A DNA stretch of 64,000 nt from JAGVSR01 sp033765145 (GCA_033765145.1 JANRIH010000044.1:1-64000); one strand, 5' to 3'. Shown: positions 19,317 through 27,503, counted from the stretch's first letter. Made by a program: numbers and translations. The notes: generated from the letters alone by a model not told the origin.

Positions 19317-20143
19317 TTTCGCGTTCCCGCGGCTCGTGCGATGGCGGCCGTCACGTCCTCGAGCAACGTCAGGCGACCGCCGTAGGTGGCGTGCAAATTT
19401 TCCGGCGTGAAGGTTTCGGAAACCGGTCCTGCGGCAATGACGCGGCCGTTCAGTAGGAGGACACGATCGAAATAGTCGGCGACCGTCGAAAGATCGTGAT
19501 GGACGATGAGGACTGTCTTTTTTTCCGATTTCAGGCGTTTCAGGATGGCGACGATCGCGGCCTCGGTCGCGGCGTCGACACCGGCGAAGGGCTCATCCAT
19601 CAGATATAGATCAGCCTCCTGTGCGATGGCGCGAGCGAGGAAGACGCGCTGCTGCTGTCCGCCGGACAATTGGCTCACTTGCCGGTCGGCATAGTCGGCC
19701 ATGCCGACGTCCGCGAGGCAAGCGCGAGCGGCTTCAAGGTCGGCCCGGCCTACGGGACGGAGCCAGCCCAGTTTGCCGTAGCGGCCCATGGCGACGACAT
19801 CGAGGGCGGAGACGGGAAAGTCCCAATCGACGCTGCTGCGCTGGGGTACGTAGCCGACCTTCTGGCGAACGGCGCTCAATGGCTGGCCCCAGAATGCGGC
19901 AGCGCCGGAGATCGCGGGCACAAGACCGAGCGCCGCCTTGACGAGCGTGGATTTTCCAGCGCCGTTCGGCCCGACGATCGCGACGAGCGAGGCTTCGGGA
20001 ATTTCGAGCTCGACGTCCCAGAGCACGGGCTTCTGATTGTAGGCGACGGTCAGGCCGTGAACGCTGAGCGGACTTGCCGCGCTGTGCTCGGGCCGGCCGA
20101 GGGGAGTTTCCGTGTCGTGCGCGCGGTGTTGCGGTAGGATCAT
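19313..20143 (-). CDS. Manganese/iron ABC transporter ATP-binding protein
   Basis: 276 residues. Walker A is GPNGAGKST, the Q-loop is YVPQRSSVDWDFPVSALDVV (typical of the Mn/Zn/Fe chelate family), the signature is LSGGQQQRV and Walker B is LYLMDEPFAGVD. The start codon overlaps the stop of the binding-protein gene (ATGA) and its own stop overlaps the permease-fusion start, so the genes are translationally coupled. It energises uptake by the two permeases downstream. Confidence 0.93.
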   Translation of the reverse strand: MILPQHRAHDTETPLGRPEHSAASPLSVHGLTVAYNQKPVLWDVELEIPEASLVAIVGPNGAGKSTLVKAALGLVPAISGAAAFWGQPLSAVRQKVGYVPQRSSVDWDFPVSALDVVAMGRYGKLGWLRPVGRADLEAARACLADVGMADYADRQVSQLSGGQQQRVFLARAIAQEADLYLMDEPFAGVDAATEAAIVAILKRLKSEKKTVLIVHHDLSTVADYFDRVLLLNGRVIAAGPVSETFTPENLHATYGGRLTLLEDVTAAIARAAGTRK

Positions 20144-21141
20144 TTCGTGCCTTCCGCGCTACCCATCGCGAGACGATCGTTGAGGCCTTTCGCGGGTGTC
20201 TTGCCGCCGAGTGCGGTGGCGATCGTCGTCGCGTTGTGGTCGATCATGCCGATGTAGGTGCCTTCGTAGGTGCCGGGGGGACCCATCGCGTCGGAAAAGA
20301 GGCTTCCTGCGATCTTGACGTCGTGCCCCTTGCTTTTCGCGCCGGCCACGAGTGCTTCGACGCTGCGCGTGGAGATGGTGCTTTCGCCGAAGATCGCGGG
20401 AATTTTCTTCTCGACGATGAGGCCGACGAGTTCTTCGATGGCCTTCAGGCCCGCTTCGGATTCGGTCGAGATGCCCTGAATGCCGTGGACCTCGATGCCG
20501 TAGCGCTTGCCGAAATAATGAAATGCGTCGTGCGCGGTTATCAAGATGCGCCGCTCGGGTGGGATGGATGCGATAATGCTTTCGACATACGCGTCGAGGC
20601 GCGCGATGTCACTCTGGAACTTGTCGGCGTTCTCGCGAAAGGTCGCTTTGTGCGCGGGTGCGATTTCGGACAACCGGTCGCGGACGACGTCGATGGCCTT
20701 CGACCATGCGCGCGCGTCCATCCAGACATGCGGGTCGTGGAGACCGGCGGCACCGTCCGGCGCGACGAGATAGCTTTCGTCGATCAATTCGGTGACGGCG
20801 AAGACGGGTTTGCCGGCGGTTGCGATGCGGACGAGCGCGTCGCTCATTTTTCCTTCGAGGAGGAGGCCATTGTAGAAGACCGCATCGGCGTCGATCATGG
20901 CGGAGACGTCCGAGCGGGTGGCCTTGTATAGGTGCGGGTCGACGCCGGCTCCCAGAAGCTGGCGGACCTCAACGTGTTTTCCGCCGACATTCCGGACGAT
21001 ATCCGCGATCATGCCTGTGGTGGCCACGATCCGGGTGTGCTCAGGCTCTTCGTCAGCCGCGAACGCCGCCATCGTCGTGACGGAGATGAGCACAGCCGCC
21101 GCGACGACCGCTCGCATGAAACTTGTCAATCCCCTGACCAT
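20140..21141 (-). CDS. Periplasmic manganese-binding protein of ABC transporter (SitA/MntC type)
   Basis: 333 residues from ATG 21141 (TTGAGG upstream). Residues 1-29 are a signal peptide ending AAFA-A. The cluster A-I fold is shown by the ligand motifs DPHLY (His70) and HDPHVWMD (His138), an HDAFHYFG segment, FGESTIS with the acidic ligand typical of Mn/Fe binders, and MIDHN. There is no His-rich loop as in ZnuA-type zinc proteins, which supports Mn2+ (or Fe2+). It is the first gene of the transporter operon, preceded by the promoter and MntR-type operator at 21221-21248. Confidence 0.9.
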   Translation of the reverse strand: MVRGLTSFMRAVVAAAVLISVTTMAAFAADEEPEHTRIVATTGMIADIVRNVGGKHVEVRQLLGAGVDPHLYKATRSDVSAMIDADAVFYNGLLLEGKMSDALVRIATAGKPVFAVTELIDESYLVAPDGAAGLHDPHVWMDARAWSKAIDVVRDRLSEIAPAHKATFRENADKFQSDIARLDAYVESIIASIPPERRILITAHDAFHYFGKRYGIEVHGIQGISTESEAGLKAIEELVGLIVEKKIPAIFGESTISTRSVEALVAGAKSKGHDVKIAGSLFSDAMGPPGTYEGTYIGMIDHNATTIATALGGKTPAKGLNDRLAMGSAEGTK

Positions 21142-21220
21142 GGTCGCCTCAACTTCCAATTGCGCCTGGGTTGGTTGCCGGTCTGGCAACGCGGCACGAG
21201 GCATTTCGTGATTGCGCGCG

Positions 21221-21248
21221 ATTATAGCTAATGCTATATGAATGTCTA
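21221..21248 (-). promoter_or_regulatory. Promoter of the manganese transporter operon
   Basis: On the minus strand TAGACA (21248-21243) is followed after 16 bases by a perfect TATAAT (21226-21221). This is a clear sigma-70-type promoter about 80 bases before the binding-protein start, unusually well conserved for this GC-rich DNA. The operator palindrome overlaps the spacer and the -10 element. Confidence 0.7.
21223..21238. promoter_or_regulatory. MntR-type operator palindrome
   Basis: TATAGC-TAAT-GCTATA is a perfect 6+6 inverted repeat. Its ATAGC-N4-GCTAT core equals that of the enterobacterial MntR box. It covers the -10 element and spacer of the transporter promoter, so Mn-loaded MntR would block transcription. 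The mntR gene is divergent, 182 bases away. Confidence 0.65.
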
Positions 21249-21419
21249 TCGCCTTAGTTATGGACGTGTGCCTAATTTTACGGCAGCGTCTCAGCGCCAA
21301 CGGTTCCGGTGTCATTTGCCAAGCTGCCAACTTTTTGTGCCGGGGCGAGGTCGATCCGGTACAGCCGGGGCTCTTATTTTGTGCCGAGGCTTACGTCCTC
21401 AATGGAGGGGCGACATCCG

Positions 21420-21971
21420 ATGTCGACCGTGAAAGCCCGTGGCAAGGTTGAAACCGGGCGCCGAGCGTCTTTGGCGTCCGTCACGACGGTCGTGACGGCG
21501 TCGCAGGTGGGGCGCACGCGCGCAGGCGGAACGGCTTCGGTGCTGCGCGCTCCGGCCGATCAGCAGTCCGAAAGCTTCCGGCAGGCGCGGCAAGCGCGGC
21601 GGACGGAGCTTGTCGAAGATTATGTGGAGCTCGTTGCAGACCTCATCGACGATGGCGGAGAGGCCCGGCAAGTCGATATCGCAAATCGCCTAGGCGTGGC
21701 TCAGCCGACGGTTGCGAAGATGCTGAAACGACTTGTGGAGGCGGGGTTCATCCAGCAGCGGCCCTATCGCGGCGTGTTTCTGACGGCCTCCGGGCGGCGG
21801 CTCGCGGACGAGAGCCGCGAGCGGCACATGATCGTCGAGGGCTTCCTGGTGGCGATCGGTGTCAGCATCGAGACGGCGCGACGGGACGCGGAAGGCATCG
21901 AGCATCACGTCAGTCCCGAGACACTTGCAGCGTTTGCGCGGATCGCGGCCCGCTCCGGCCGCCGCCGGTAG
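21420..21971 (+). CDS. mntR: Manganese-responsive transcriptional regulator MntR (DtxR family)
   Basis: 183 residues from ATG 21420, chosen because GGAGGGG lies upstream. A low-complexity extension of about 60 residues precedes the winged helix (AQPTVAKMLKRL) and dimerisation/metal domain. All six metal ligands of Bacillus MntR can be matched: Asp67 and Glu70 (VEDYVE), His136 (RERHM), and Glu158, Glu161, His162 (AEGIEHH). The Asp at the first position distinguishes Mn-type MntR from DtxR. It is divergent from the transporter operon, whose promoter carries a matching palindrome, so Mn2+-dependent repression of uptake is the expected role. Confidence 0.92.
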   Translation: MSTVKARGKVETGRRASLASVTTVVTASQVGRTRAGGTASVLRAPADQQSESFRQARQARRTELVEDYVELVADLIDDGGEARQVDIANRLGVAQPTVAKMLKRLVEAGFIQQRPYRGVFLTASGRRLADESRERHMIVEGFLVAIGVSIETARRDAEGIEHHVSPETLAAFARIAARSGRRR

Positions 21972-21987
21972 CCTCGGACCGTCGTCC

Positions 21988-22647
21988 TCAGCGGACGACG
22001 ACGCGCGTGCCGACCGGGACGCTCGCGTAAAGCTCGAAAATGTGCTGGTTCAGCATGCGGACGCAACCGGATGACGCGGCCTTACCGATGGTCCATGGCT
22101 GGTTCGTACCGTGAATGCGATAGATTGTATCGCGGCCGTTCTCGAAGAGATAGAGCGCGCGTGCGCCAAGCGGATTGCGCGGTCCGCCGGGCATACTCTG
22201 CGGCAAGCTCGGGTCGCGTGACCGCATGCTTTCGGTCGGTGTCCAGCGCGGCCAGACGGCCTTGCGGCCGACGGTGGATTGGCCGACCAGGCTTGTGCCG
22301 GCGCGTCCGATCGCGATGCCGTAGCGAACCGCCTGACGGTCGGGGCCGATCCAGAACAGGTGTCTCCGTTCCTTGTCGACAACGATCGTGCCGGGTGGTT
22401 CGGGGCCGTCGAAGCGGACGGTCTGGCGCCGGAATTCGGGCGGCACGCGAAGAATATCGACGACTTCTATGTCGAAGGGATCGTCGGGAATGATGCCAAT
22501 GTACCAGTCGCCCCGGCCGTTCTGGGCCAAAGCGGGGCTGGTCGCCACGACGGCCGCAGCGCCGGCCACCAGGATTTGCCTGCGCGACAACTCGGTTCCG
22601 GTCGGGCTTCGGCTGAATGGATCGGCCGCCATCGGAAATGATTTCAT
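21988..22647 (-). CDS. L,D-transpeptidase (YkuD domain) with Tat signal
   Basis: 219 residues. The N-terminus has a twin-arginine-like signal (LSRRQILVAGAAAVV) with a cleavage site near ALAQ. The catalytic domain ends with the YkuD signature: His in IHGTNQPWTIG and the nucleophile Cys in SSGCVRM. It should cross-link peptidoglycan stem peptides (3-3 links) or anchor proteins to the wall in the periplasm. It lies 13 bases downstream of tRNA-Met on the same strand and converges on mntR. The Tat translocase genes are in the same window. Confidence 0.9.
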   Translation of the reverse strand: MKSFPMAADPFSRSPTGTELSRRQILVAGAAAVVATSPALAQNGRGDWYIGIIPDDPFDIEVVDILRVPPEFRRQTVRFDGPEPPGTIVVDKERRHLFWIGPDRQAVRYGIAIGRAGTSLVGQSTVGRKAVWPRWTPTESMRSRDPSLPQSMPGGPRNPLGARALYLFENGRDTIYRIHGTNQPWTIGKAASSGCVRMLNQHIFELYASVPVGTRVVVR

Positions 22648-22659
22648 CGAAATATCGAC

Positions 22660-22736
22660 TGGTAGCGGGGGGCGGATTTGAACCGCCGACCTGTGGGTTA
22701 TGAATCCACCGCTCTCACCAACTGAGCTACCCCGCC
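22660..22736 (-). tRNA. tRNA-Met (CAT), elongator type
   Basis: Read on the minus strand, the 77 bases fold as a cloverleaf. The acceptor is GGCGGGG/CCCCGCT with a G-U at the first pair, the D arm contains TAGCTCAGTTGGTGAGAGC, the anticodon loop is TTCATAA, the T arm contains GGTTCAAATCC, and the CCA is encoded. A G1-U72 first pair rather than the initiator's unpaired C-A points to elongator Met, although an Ile2 tRNA cannot be excluded by anticodon alone. Confidence 0.93.
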
Positions 22737-22829
22737 GGAGCGCGTGTCTATAGGTAACGTCCCGGACCGCGTCAAGGCAACCGTCGACCGCCCGTTACGA
22801 GTTCGGCCCTTGCCGTTGCCAGGCCATTT

Positions 22830-23513
22830 TCAGGACTTCTTGAACCTCATCAGGGTGAAAAGCCCCCACGGACGCATCGGCCGCTCTTCGACCAACGTCA
22901 ATTCGGGGCAGCCCATGACGCGTGCGACATCGAACACCGGTCGCCAGCCGATGATTTCCGCCAGTGGCGCCATGCGCCGCTCAACCCAGCCGCGGACGCC
23001 TTCCTCCTGGCTGAAGTGATTGACGAGGAGCACTTCGCCGCCCTTCCGCGTCACGCGTGACAGTTCCTGCATCACCCGCTCTGGTTCGGGAACGACCGTC
23101 ATTACAAACATGGCGACGACGGTGTCGAAGCTCTCGTCGGGGAACTTGAGGTTCGACGCCTCCATCTCGTGTAGGCCGGCGACGTTCGCAAGGCCATGCT
23201 CTTCGGCGCGCTGGCGCGCCTTGACGAGCATCTCGGCGGAGAGATCAATGCCGACGATCTGGAGGTCCTTCTTGTATCCCGGGAGTGATAGGCCGGTTCC
23301 CACGCCAACTTCGAGAACGTTGCCTTCGTGCTCTCGGTTGATGACCTCGACGGCATGCTTCCTGGCGGCGGTCGAGACCGCACCGAACGTGTGATCGTAG
23401 ACGGGCGCCCATCGGCGGTAAGCGACCTTCACCGCCCGCTCGTCGATGCGGCGATCCTGCCATTCGGAAATCGTGGGCGTGCGGCGCGCGCGGGTTTCAG
23501 GAGACGTGTGCAT
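22830..23513 (-). CDS. pmtA: Phosphatidylethanolamine N-methyltransferase (PmtA-type)
   Basis: 227 residues. A class I SAM-dependent fold is shown by motif I (VLEVGVGTGLSLP), the acidic loop GIDLSAEML, and the post-motif DTVVAMFVMTVVPEP. The N-terminal segment AYRRWAPVYDHTFG is characteristic of rhizobial/Rhodobacter PmtA enzymes, which methylate phosphatidylethanolamine stepwise to phosphatidylcholine at the membrane. The gene stands alone between mnmA and tRNA-Met. A related ubiquinone/menaquinone-type methyltransferase is the main alternative. Confidence 0.8.
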   Translation of the reverse strand: MHTSPETRARRTPTISEWQDRRIDERAVKVAYRRWAPVYDHTFGAVSTAARKHAVEVINREHEGNVLEVGVGTGLSLPGYKKDLQIVGIDLSAEMLVKARQRAEEHGLANVAGLHEMEASNLKFPDESFDTVVAMFVMTVVPEPERVMQELSRVTRKGGEVLLVNHFSQEEGVRGWVERRMAPLAEIIGWRPVFDVARVMGCPELTLVEERPMRPWGLFTLMRFKKS

Positions 23514-23572
23514 TCTTTTTTTGACTCTTGTTTGTGATCACTCGATTCCAGAGATGGACGGCCATCTGCCGC

Positions 23573-24808
23573 CTATCGTGGCGTCATGCGCCGGGCCGGT
23601 TCGATGTGTCCGGCTTTCCGGGAGGGCTCCGGCCTCGCCACGGGGTCCATACCGGCCGACTTGATCGTCTTCACGATGGTGCCGCCGCCGAGGATGCGCG
23701 CCTCGGGCTCGGGACCCGAATAGAACACGCAGGCCTGACCGGCGGCGATTCCCTCCTGGCCACTGCCGAGGACGACTTTCGCGCGGGTCGAGGACTGATC
23801 GTCGGCGACGAGTTCGGCAGGGAACAGGGCTTGCGACGATCGCACGCGCGCATAGATCGGGCGTCCTCCCGAAAGGGCCGAAGGCAGCGTGCCGTCGCCG
23901 AGCCAATTGACGCCATCCAACACCAGCGCCTCGGTCGCGAGGCAGGTGCGCGGGCCCACGACGACTTCATTGCGCTCGGCGTCGAGGCGCACGACGAACA
24001 GGGGTTCGGCACTGGGAATCTTGATCCCGCGCCTCTGGCCGACGGTGTAGTGGATGATGCCGTCATGGCGCCCGAGGCGGCGTCCATCGATGTGGACGAT
24101 GTCGCCCGGATTGATCGCGCCGGGCTTCAACCGCTCGATGATGTCGGTGTAGCGGCCCTTCGGCACGAAGCAGATGTCCTGGCTGTCGGACTTGTCGGCG
24201 ACGGGGAGGGAGAACTCGCGGGCGAGGTCACGCACTTCGGACTTCGTCATGCCGCCGAGGGGGAACAGCAGCCGGTCAAGCTGCTCGCGCGTCGTCCCGT
24301 AGAGGAAATAGCTCTGGTCGCGATCGGCGTCGCGGGCGCGGCGCAACTCGGGGCCGGAGGGTGTTTCGACCCGCTGGATATAGTGTCCGGTCGCGAGCGC
24401 CTCGGCGCCGAGGTCCATGGCGGTCGCGAGAAGATCGCGGAACTTGATGTCCTGGTTGCAGCTGACGCATGGGATTGGCGTCTCGCCGGCCAAGTAGCTT
24501 TCGGCGAACGGAGTGATGACGCGGTCCTGGAAGCGCTCCTCGTAGTCGAGGACATAATGCGGGATACCGATCGCATCCGCGACGCGGCGTGCGTCATGGA
24601 TGTCCTGGCCGGCGCAGCAGGCGCCTTTGCGTGTCGTCGCCTGACCGTGATCATAGAGCTGGAGCGTGATACCCACGACGTCGTGGCCGTCGCGCTTCAG
24701 CACCGCTGCCACCAGCGAGGAATCGACCCCGCCCGACATGGCGACGACGATCCGGCGCGGACGAACGGCGTTCTCAGCGTCGGTCCGGGGTGTGGCGGCG
24801 TCGCTCAT
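23573..24808 (-). CDS. mnmA: tRNA-specific 2-thiouridylase MnmA
   Basis: 411 residues from ATG 24808; an in-frame TTG at 24826 is less likely. PP-loop motif SGGVDSSL lies near the N-terminus. The first catalytic Cys is in PCVSCNQDIKF and the second in SDSQDICFVP. The tRNA-binding segment TGHYIQ and the C-terminal beta-barrel are present. It thiolates U34 of tRNA-Lys, -Glu and -Gln in the cytoplasm. It is on the same strand as pmtA with a 60-base gap. Confidence 0.95.
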   Translation of the reverse strand: MSDAATPRTDAENAVRPRRIVVAMSGGVDSSLVAAVLKRDGHDVVGITLQLYDHGQATTRKGACCAGQDIHDARRVADAIGIPHYVLDYEERFQDRVITPFAESYLAGETPIPCVSCNQDIKFRDLLATAMDLGAEALATGHYIQRVETPSGPELRRARDADRDQSYFLYGTTREQLDRLLFPLGGMTKSEVRDLAREFSLPVADKSDSQDICFVPKGRYTDIIERLKPGAINPGDIVHIDGRRLGRHDGIIHYTVGQRRGIKIPSAEPLFVVRLDAERNEVVVGPRTCLATEALVLDGVNWLGDGTLPSALSGGRPIYARVRSSQALFPAELVADDQSSTRAKVVLGSGQEGIAAGQACVFYSGPEPEARILGGGTIVKTIKSAGMDPVARPEPSRKAGHIEPARRMTPR

Positions 24809-25202
24809 CTTGGCCGTCGGGTTCAAGGCTCGTCACTCGTTCTGGCTGTGGCGGTGGTCATCGGGGCCAAATGCGGCCTTCGAGGGACGCCAGCGCCGAC
24901 TGCTAAAGTGATGTCCGCGCGGTCGCTGTCAATAGTGCGGGTCGGACGCCGCTCTCGCTCGGGAATATTCGAGGGCGAGCGCTTCAGCCCGGGGCAGTCG
25001 TCGACCTTTTCGTGAACCCGCCTTGACGGGGTTCAATGCTCTGTGCCGGAAGGGCTCGATTTTCCCGCTTTGGCATCAACCTTAACGATGGCGCATCGCT
25101 TCTTGGCGCAGCGCTTTATGGTATTTTCACTCAATGACTTAGACGTACTTTAAGAGCAATCGGTTACGCTTCGGGCGTGGTCATCAGAGTGTATAGAGTA
25201 TC
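24809..25202. other. Intergenic region upstream of sciP
   Basis: 394 bases between divergent mnmA and sciP. No gene is visible. It contains the CtrA-like box at 25139-25153 and presumably the promoters of both genes. Confidence 0.6.
25139..25153. promoter_or_regulatory. Near-consensus CtrA box upstream of sciP
   Basis: TTAG-ACGTACT-TTAA matches the CtrA consensus TTAA-N7-TTAA at seven of eight positions with exact spacing. It ends 49 bases before the sciP start. CtrA activation of sciP is established in Caulobacter, which supports the reading. Confidence 0.55.
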
Positions 25203-25484
25203 ATGACCGATCAACATGCAAGAGCGCGCTCGCGCTACGTCATCGGACCCGATGGGAGCCCGCTGACCGTGGCCGATCTGCCGCCAAAAGATACGAAGCG
25301 CTGGGTCATTCGCCGCAAGGCGGAAGTCGTCGCAGCGGTCCGCGGAGGGCTTCTCAGCATCGAGGAGGCCTGCGAGCGCTATAAGCTCACCGTCGACGAA
25401 TTCTTGTCGTGGCAGCGGTCTATCGACCGTCACGGCCTGCCCGGCCTCCGGGCCACGAAGGTTCAGGACTACCGGCGCTCCTGA
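25203..25484 (+). CDS. sciP: SciP, small CtrA-antagonist transcription factor (DUF1153)
   Basis: 93 residues, the usual length. The DUF1153 helix-turn-helix reads RWVIRRKAEVVAAVRGGLLS, then EEACERYKLTVDEFLSWQRS. In Caulobacter SciP binds CtrA at its promoters and blocks RNA polymerase recruitment, shutting down CtrA-dependent genes in the G1 phase. ctrA itself lies 2 kb downstream, and a CtrA-like box precedes this gene. This is consistent with the known feedback loop. Confidence 0.93.
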   Translation: MTDQHARARSRYVIGPDGSPLTVADLPPKDTKRWVIRRKAEVVAAVRGGLLSIEEACERYKLTVDEFLSWQRSIDRHGLPGLRATKVQDYRRS

Positions 25485-25592
25485 CCGGGCTCCGGGACAC
25501 GTCCCCACCTTCAACGCGCTGCTGGGGCCCGGCCTCGGTGGCGCGTATTGGTGTTGAAGTCCGCGGCGCGAGGATTTTCGGCCGACGCGGCG

Positions 25593-26183
25593 TCAGTTCT
25601 TCTTCTTCTTGCCCGCCTTTGCCGCCACCGTCTCGACACTTGCAGGGTTTGCGGCCCAGCCATCGGTGACGGGAGTTTCGCCGCACCCCTCCTCCGCGGC
25701 TGCCCAACGCTGAACGTCGGTTTCAAGACGTTGCGCCCAATGTTCCGGAAGCTTGGCGTTCTCGACCAGCAAGGCCGTGCCCTCGGGCTTCGGCTCGATG
25801 ACGACGCGCCAGGCGCGGAGCGAACGGGGGTCCTTGCTCGTGGTGTCGCGGGTGCGGACATCGATCGTCGAGGCGCCGCCTTTGGACGGAGGCTCGGCGT
25901 CTGCGTGATAAATATAGTCGGGCTTCAAAGGTCCGTTCGAACCAAACCAGCACGTGAGAATGCCGCGCGCGACACGGGTGTAGATCTCGGTCGGCGTACC
26001 GACCGGCTTCTGCGGTCCCGAGAGGACCTTCGTCGCGGCGGCGGCGGCTTCCGCGACGGCAGAGGTGCCTGTGCTTACCGCCGCCGGTATGGCGAGCGGG
26101 CTCCCCTCTCCGCCGAGTGCACAACCGCCGAGCAGCAGGGTCAGCGGGATCGAGAACCAACGTTGGCGGACGGGTCGGGTCAT
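25593..26183 (-). CDS. Putative lipoprotein, uncharacterised
   Basis: 196 residues from ATG 26183, chosen because it places a short basic N-terminus before the hydrophobic segment and lipobox LTLLLGGC (Cys about 21). After the lipidation site there is an Ala-rich linker, then a compact domain of about 130 residues with ARGILTCWFGSNGPL and DDRC-free beta-rich sequence ending in a poly-Lys tail (AKAGKKKKN). No family is recognised. It is convergent with sciP and separated from fliJ by a strong hairpin, so it is probably transcribed on its own. Confidence 0.7.
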   Translation of the reverse strand: MTRPVRQRWFSIPLTLLLGGCALGGEGSPLAIPAAVSTGTSAVAEAAAAATKVLSGPQKPVGTPTEIYTRVARGILTCWFGSNGPLKPDYIYHADAEPPSKGGASTIDVRTRDTTSKDPRSLRAWRVVIEPKPEGTALLVENAKLPEHWAQRLETDVQRWAAAEEGCGETPVTDGWAANPASVETVAAKAGKKKKN

Positions 26184-26392
26184 CGGGGGTGGCGATCTCG
26201 CGGCGCAAACGTCTTGCTTTTGGACCGGCTTGCGACCGGTGCAAGCGTCGTGTTGCGGTGCCATGGGAAAGCGGCCTTTACAAGTCGCCGCCCGCTCCGT
26301 TCCCCACGAATTCCTGCGGCCTCTCGGCGCGTTGGGCGTGGCGGCCGAGACGGGACGTTACCAGCCGCACTACGAAAACGGGGCACAACGAC

Positions 26393-26424
26393 ATCGGGCC
26401 CGCAGCCGTGCCTGCGGGCCCGAT
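26393..26424 (-). terminator. 13-bp perfect hairpin downstream of fliJ
   Basis: ATCGGGCCCGCAG (26393-26405) and CTGCGGGCCCGAT (26412-26424) pair perfectly around a 6-base loop. The hairpin follows the fliJ stop and precedes the lipoprotein gene on the minus strand. The T-tract on that strand is poor. It is likely a terminator that isolates fliJ. Confidence 0.55.
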
Positions 26425-26456
26425 TCAATCCGTTCGGTGAGTAATGCGCGCCGGTC

Positions 26457-26843
26457 TCAGCGACCGACAAAACCCGCCGGGCGGTCGCCAGCGCGTGGAC
26501 GTGAGCGATCGGTCTGATCACGGGGTTCGACGATCGCCGCGCGTGCCAACTGCTCGTTTGTGGCTTCCTTCTCGCGGGTCGCGACGTCGAGCTTCATCTT
26601 GAGTTCGTCGGCGGAGGCGCGGAGATTGTCGCGGCGCTGGGCCGCCGACTTGGCGAACGTCGAATAGGCGAAATGAGCGGGATCGCGGACGCCTGTCCGC
26701 TCCTCCTCGGCGTGGATCTGGCGATCGAGATCACTCGCGATCGATTCGAATTCCCGGACCATCTGCTCGAGGTCGGCAACCTTGCGGGCTTGCTCGTCCG
26801 CCTCGAAGCGCTTGAACCGCAGTGCTGTCTCGCGTGGTTTCAT
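26457..26843 (-). CDS. fliJ: Flagellar export chaperone FliJ
   Basis: 128 residues from ATG 26843. The start is chosen by family, since the alphaproteobacterial FliJ N-terminus is MKPRETALRFKRFEADEQ-like; an upstream in-frame extension to 26903 looks non-native. The protein is almost wholly helical coiled coil with heptad pattern (VADLEQMVREFESIASDLDR), as expected for FliJ, which couples the FliI ATPase ring to the FlhA export gate. Unusually, fliI is not adjacent. The gene faces away from ctrA and a hairpin ends its transcript. Confidence 0.82.
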   Translation of the reverse strand: MKPRETALRFKRFEADEQARKVADLEQMVREFESIASDLDRQIHAEEERTGVRDPAHFAYSTFAKSAAQRRDNLRASADELKMKLDVATREKEATNEQLARAAIVEPRDQTDRSRPRAGDRPAGFVGR

Positions 26844-27503
26844 CGTTCGATACCCCAGACACATTCGAACTCCTGGGCTGAGACGACCCAAGAAGCATGC
26901 CAATTTCCTGGGCTCGGTACGGTTGCCACGGCAATATTCCCCTGCAACCGCTAAGCTTAGAAATCAACGTTACTTTCAATGGGTAGCATATGCCAATTAA
27001 GTTGCGGTAAAGCAACGCGAATTAAAGGTTTACGCGGATGCTAGCGGGTGTCCTGAAAAATGCTGTTCTACCTCTAGGGCAAGTTCGCGAATTCTGTTAC
27101 CTGTAGATTCGTTCGTTTCGGACCTAGTCATCCCACGAATCGCCACATTCGGACACGCGACCGGGCAGGGCAGCGATCCAGAGTCCGTGGCGGTCGAGAG
27201 GGTCGTGCCGCAGCGACGGGGTATCGGGGCATCACTTCACTTCGCACATCGAGAATGAGCGTGCCGGTTTGCCGGCCGCAACGTGTTCCCGTGTCGATCG
27301 CGTGCCGCCTCCTCGAGTGGTGAAATTCGGCGTCCGGAATGATCCAACACCGCAAGACAAAATTAGGGTTTGTTAACTTGTGGTGGGTAACTTCCTAAGC
27401 CGGGATTAGTTCTCCTCGCCGATTTTCCGGTCGGGAGCAGCGTTCTCTTAAACATGCGGGGCTTGAGAGCCCAGAGACGGGCATCGAGGAGAGGAACGGG
27501 AAC
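26844..27503. other. Long intergenic region between fliJ and ctrA
   Basis: 660 bases without a convincing gene. It is relatively AT-rich near 26940-27030 and 27360-27450 and holds four TTAA tetramers (26997, 27022, 27373, 27448), more than expected in this GC-rich DNA. Both the fliJ and ctrA promoters must lie here, with CtrA autoregulation plausible. Confidence 0.6.
26997..27011. promoter_or_regulatory. Near-consensus CtrA box upstream of fliJ
   Basis: TTAA-GTTGCGG-TAAA matches TTAA-N7-TTAA at seven of eight positions with exact spacing, about 155 bases before the fliJ start. CtrA controls flagellar genes in many alphaproteobacteria. Single mismatches make chance occurrence possible. Confidence 0.4.

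Noticed and set aside
21980..22000. An 8-bp hairpin between convergent mntR and the L,D-transpeptidase gene
   Set aside because: One arm is inside coding sequence, the stem is short and no T-run follows, so a terminator cannot be supported.
23528..25015. A 495-codon plus-strand frame opposite mnmA
   Set aside because: It is the antisense shadow of mnmA, which has all catalytic motifs.
27106..27141. Two GANTC (CcrM methylation) sites upstream of ctrA, at 27106-27110 and 27137-27141
   Set aside because: Two GANTC sites in about 660 bases is what base composition predicts, so they do not by themselves indicate methylation control as in Caulobacter.
27363..27376. TTAG-N6-TTAA upstream of ctrA as an autoregulatory CtrA box
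   Set aside because: Spacing is 6 instead of 7 and one tetramer has a mismatch, so it is too weak to list as a site.
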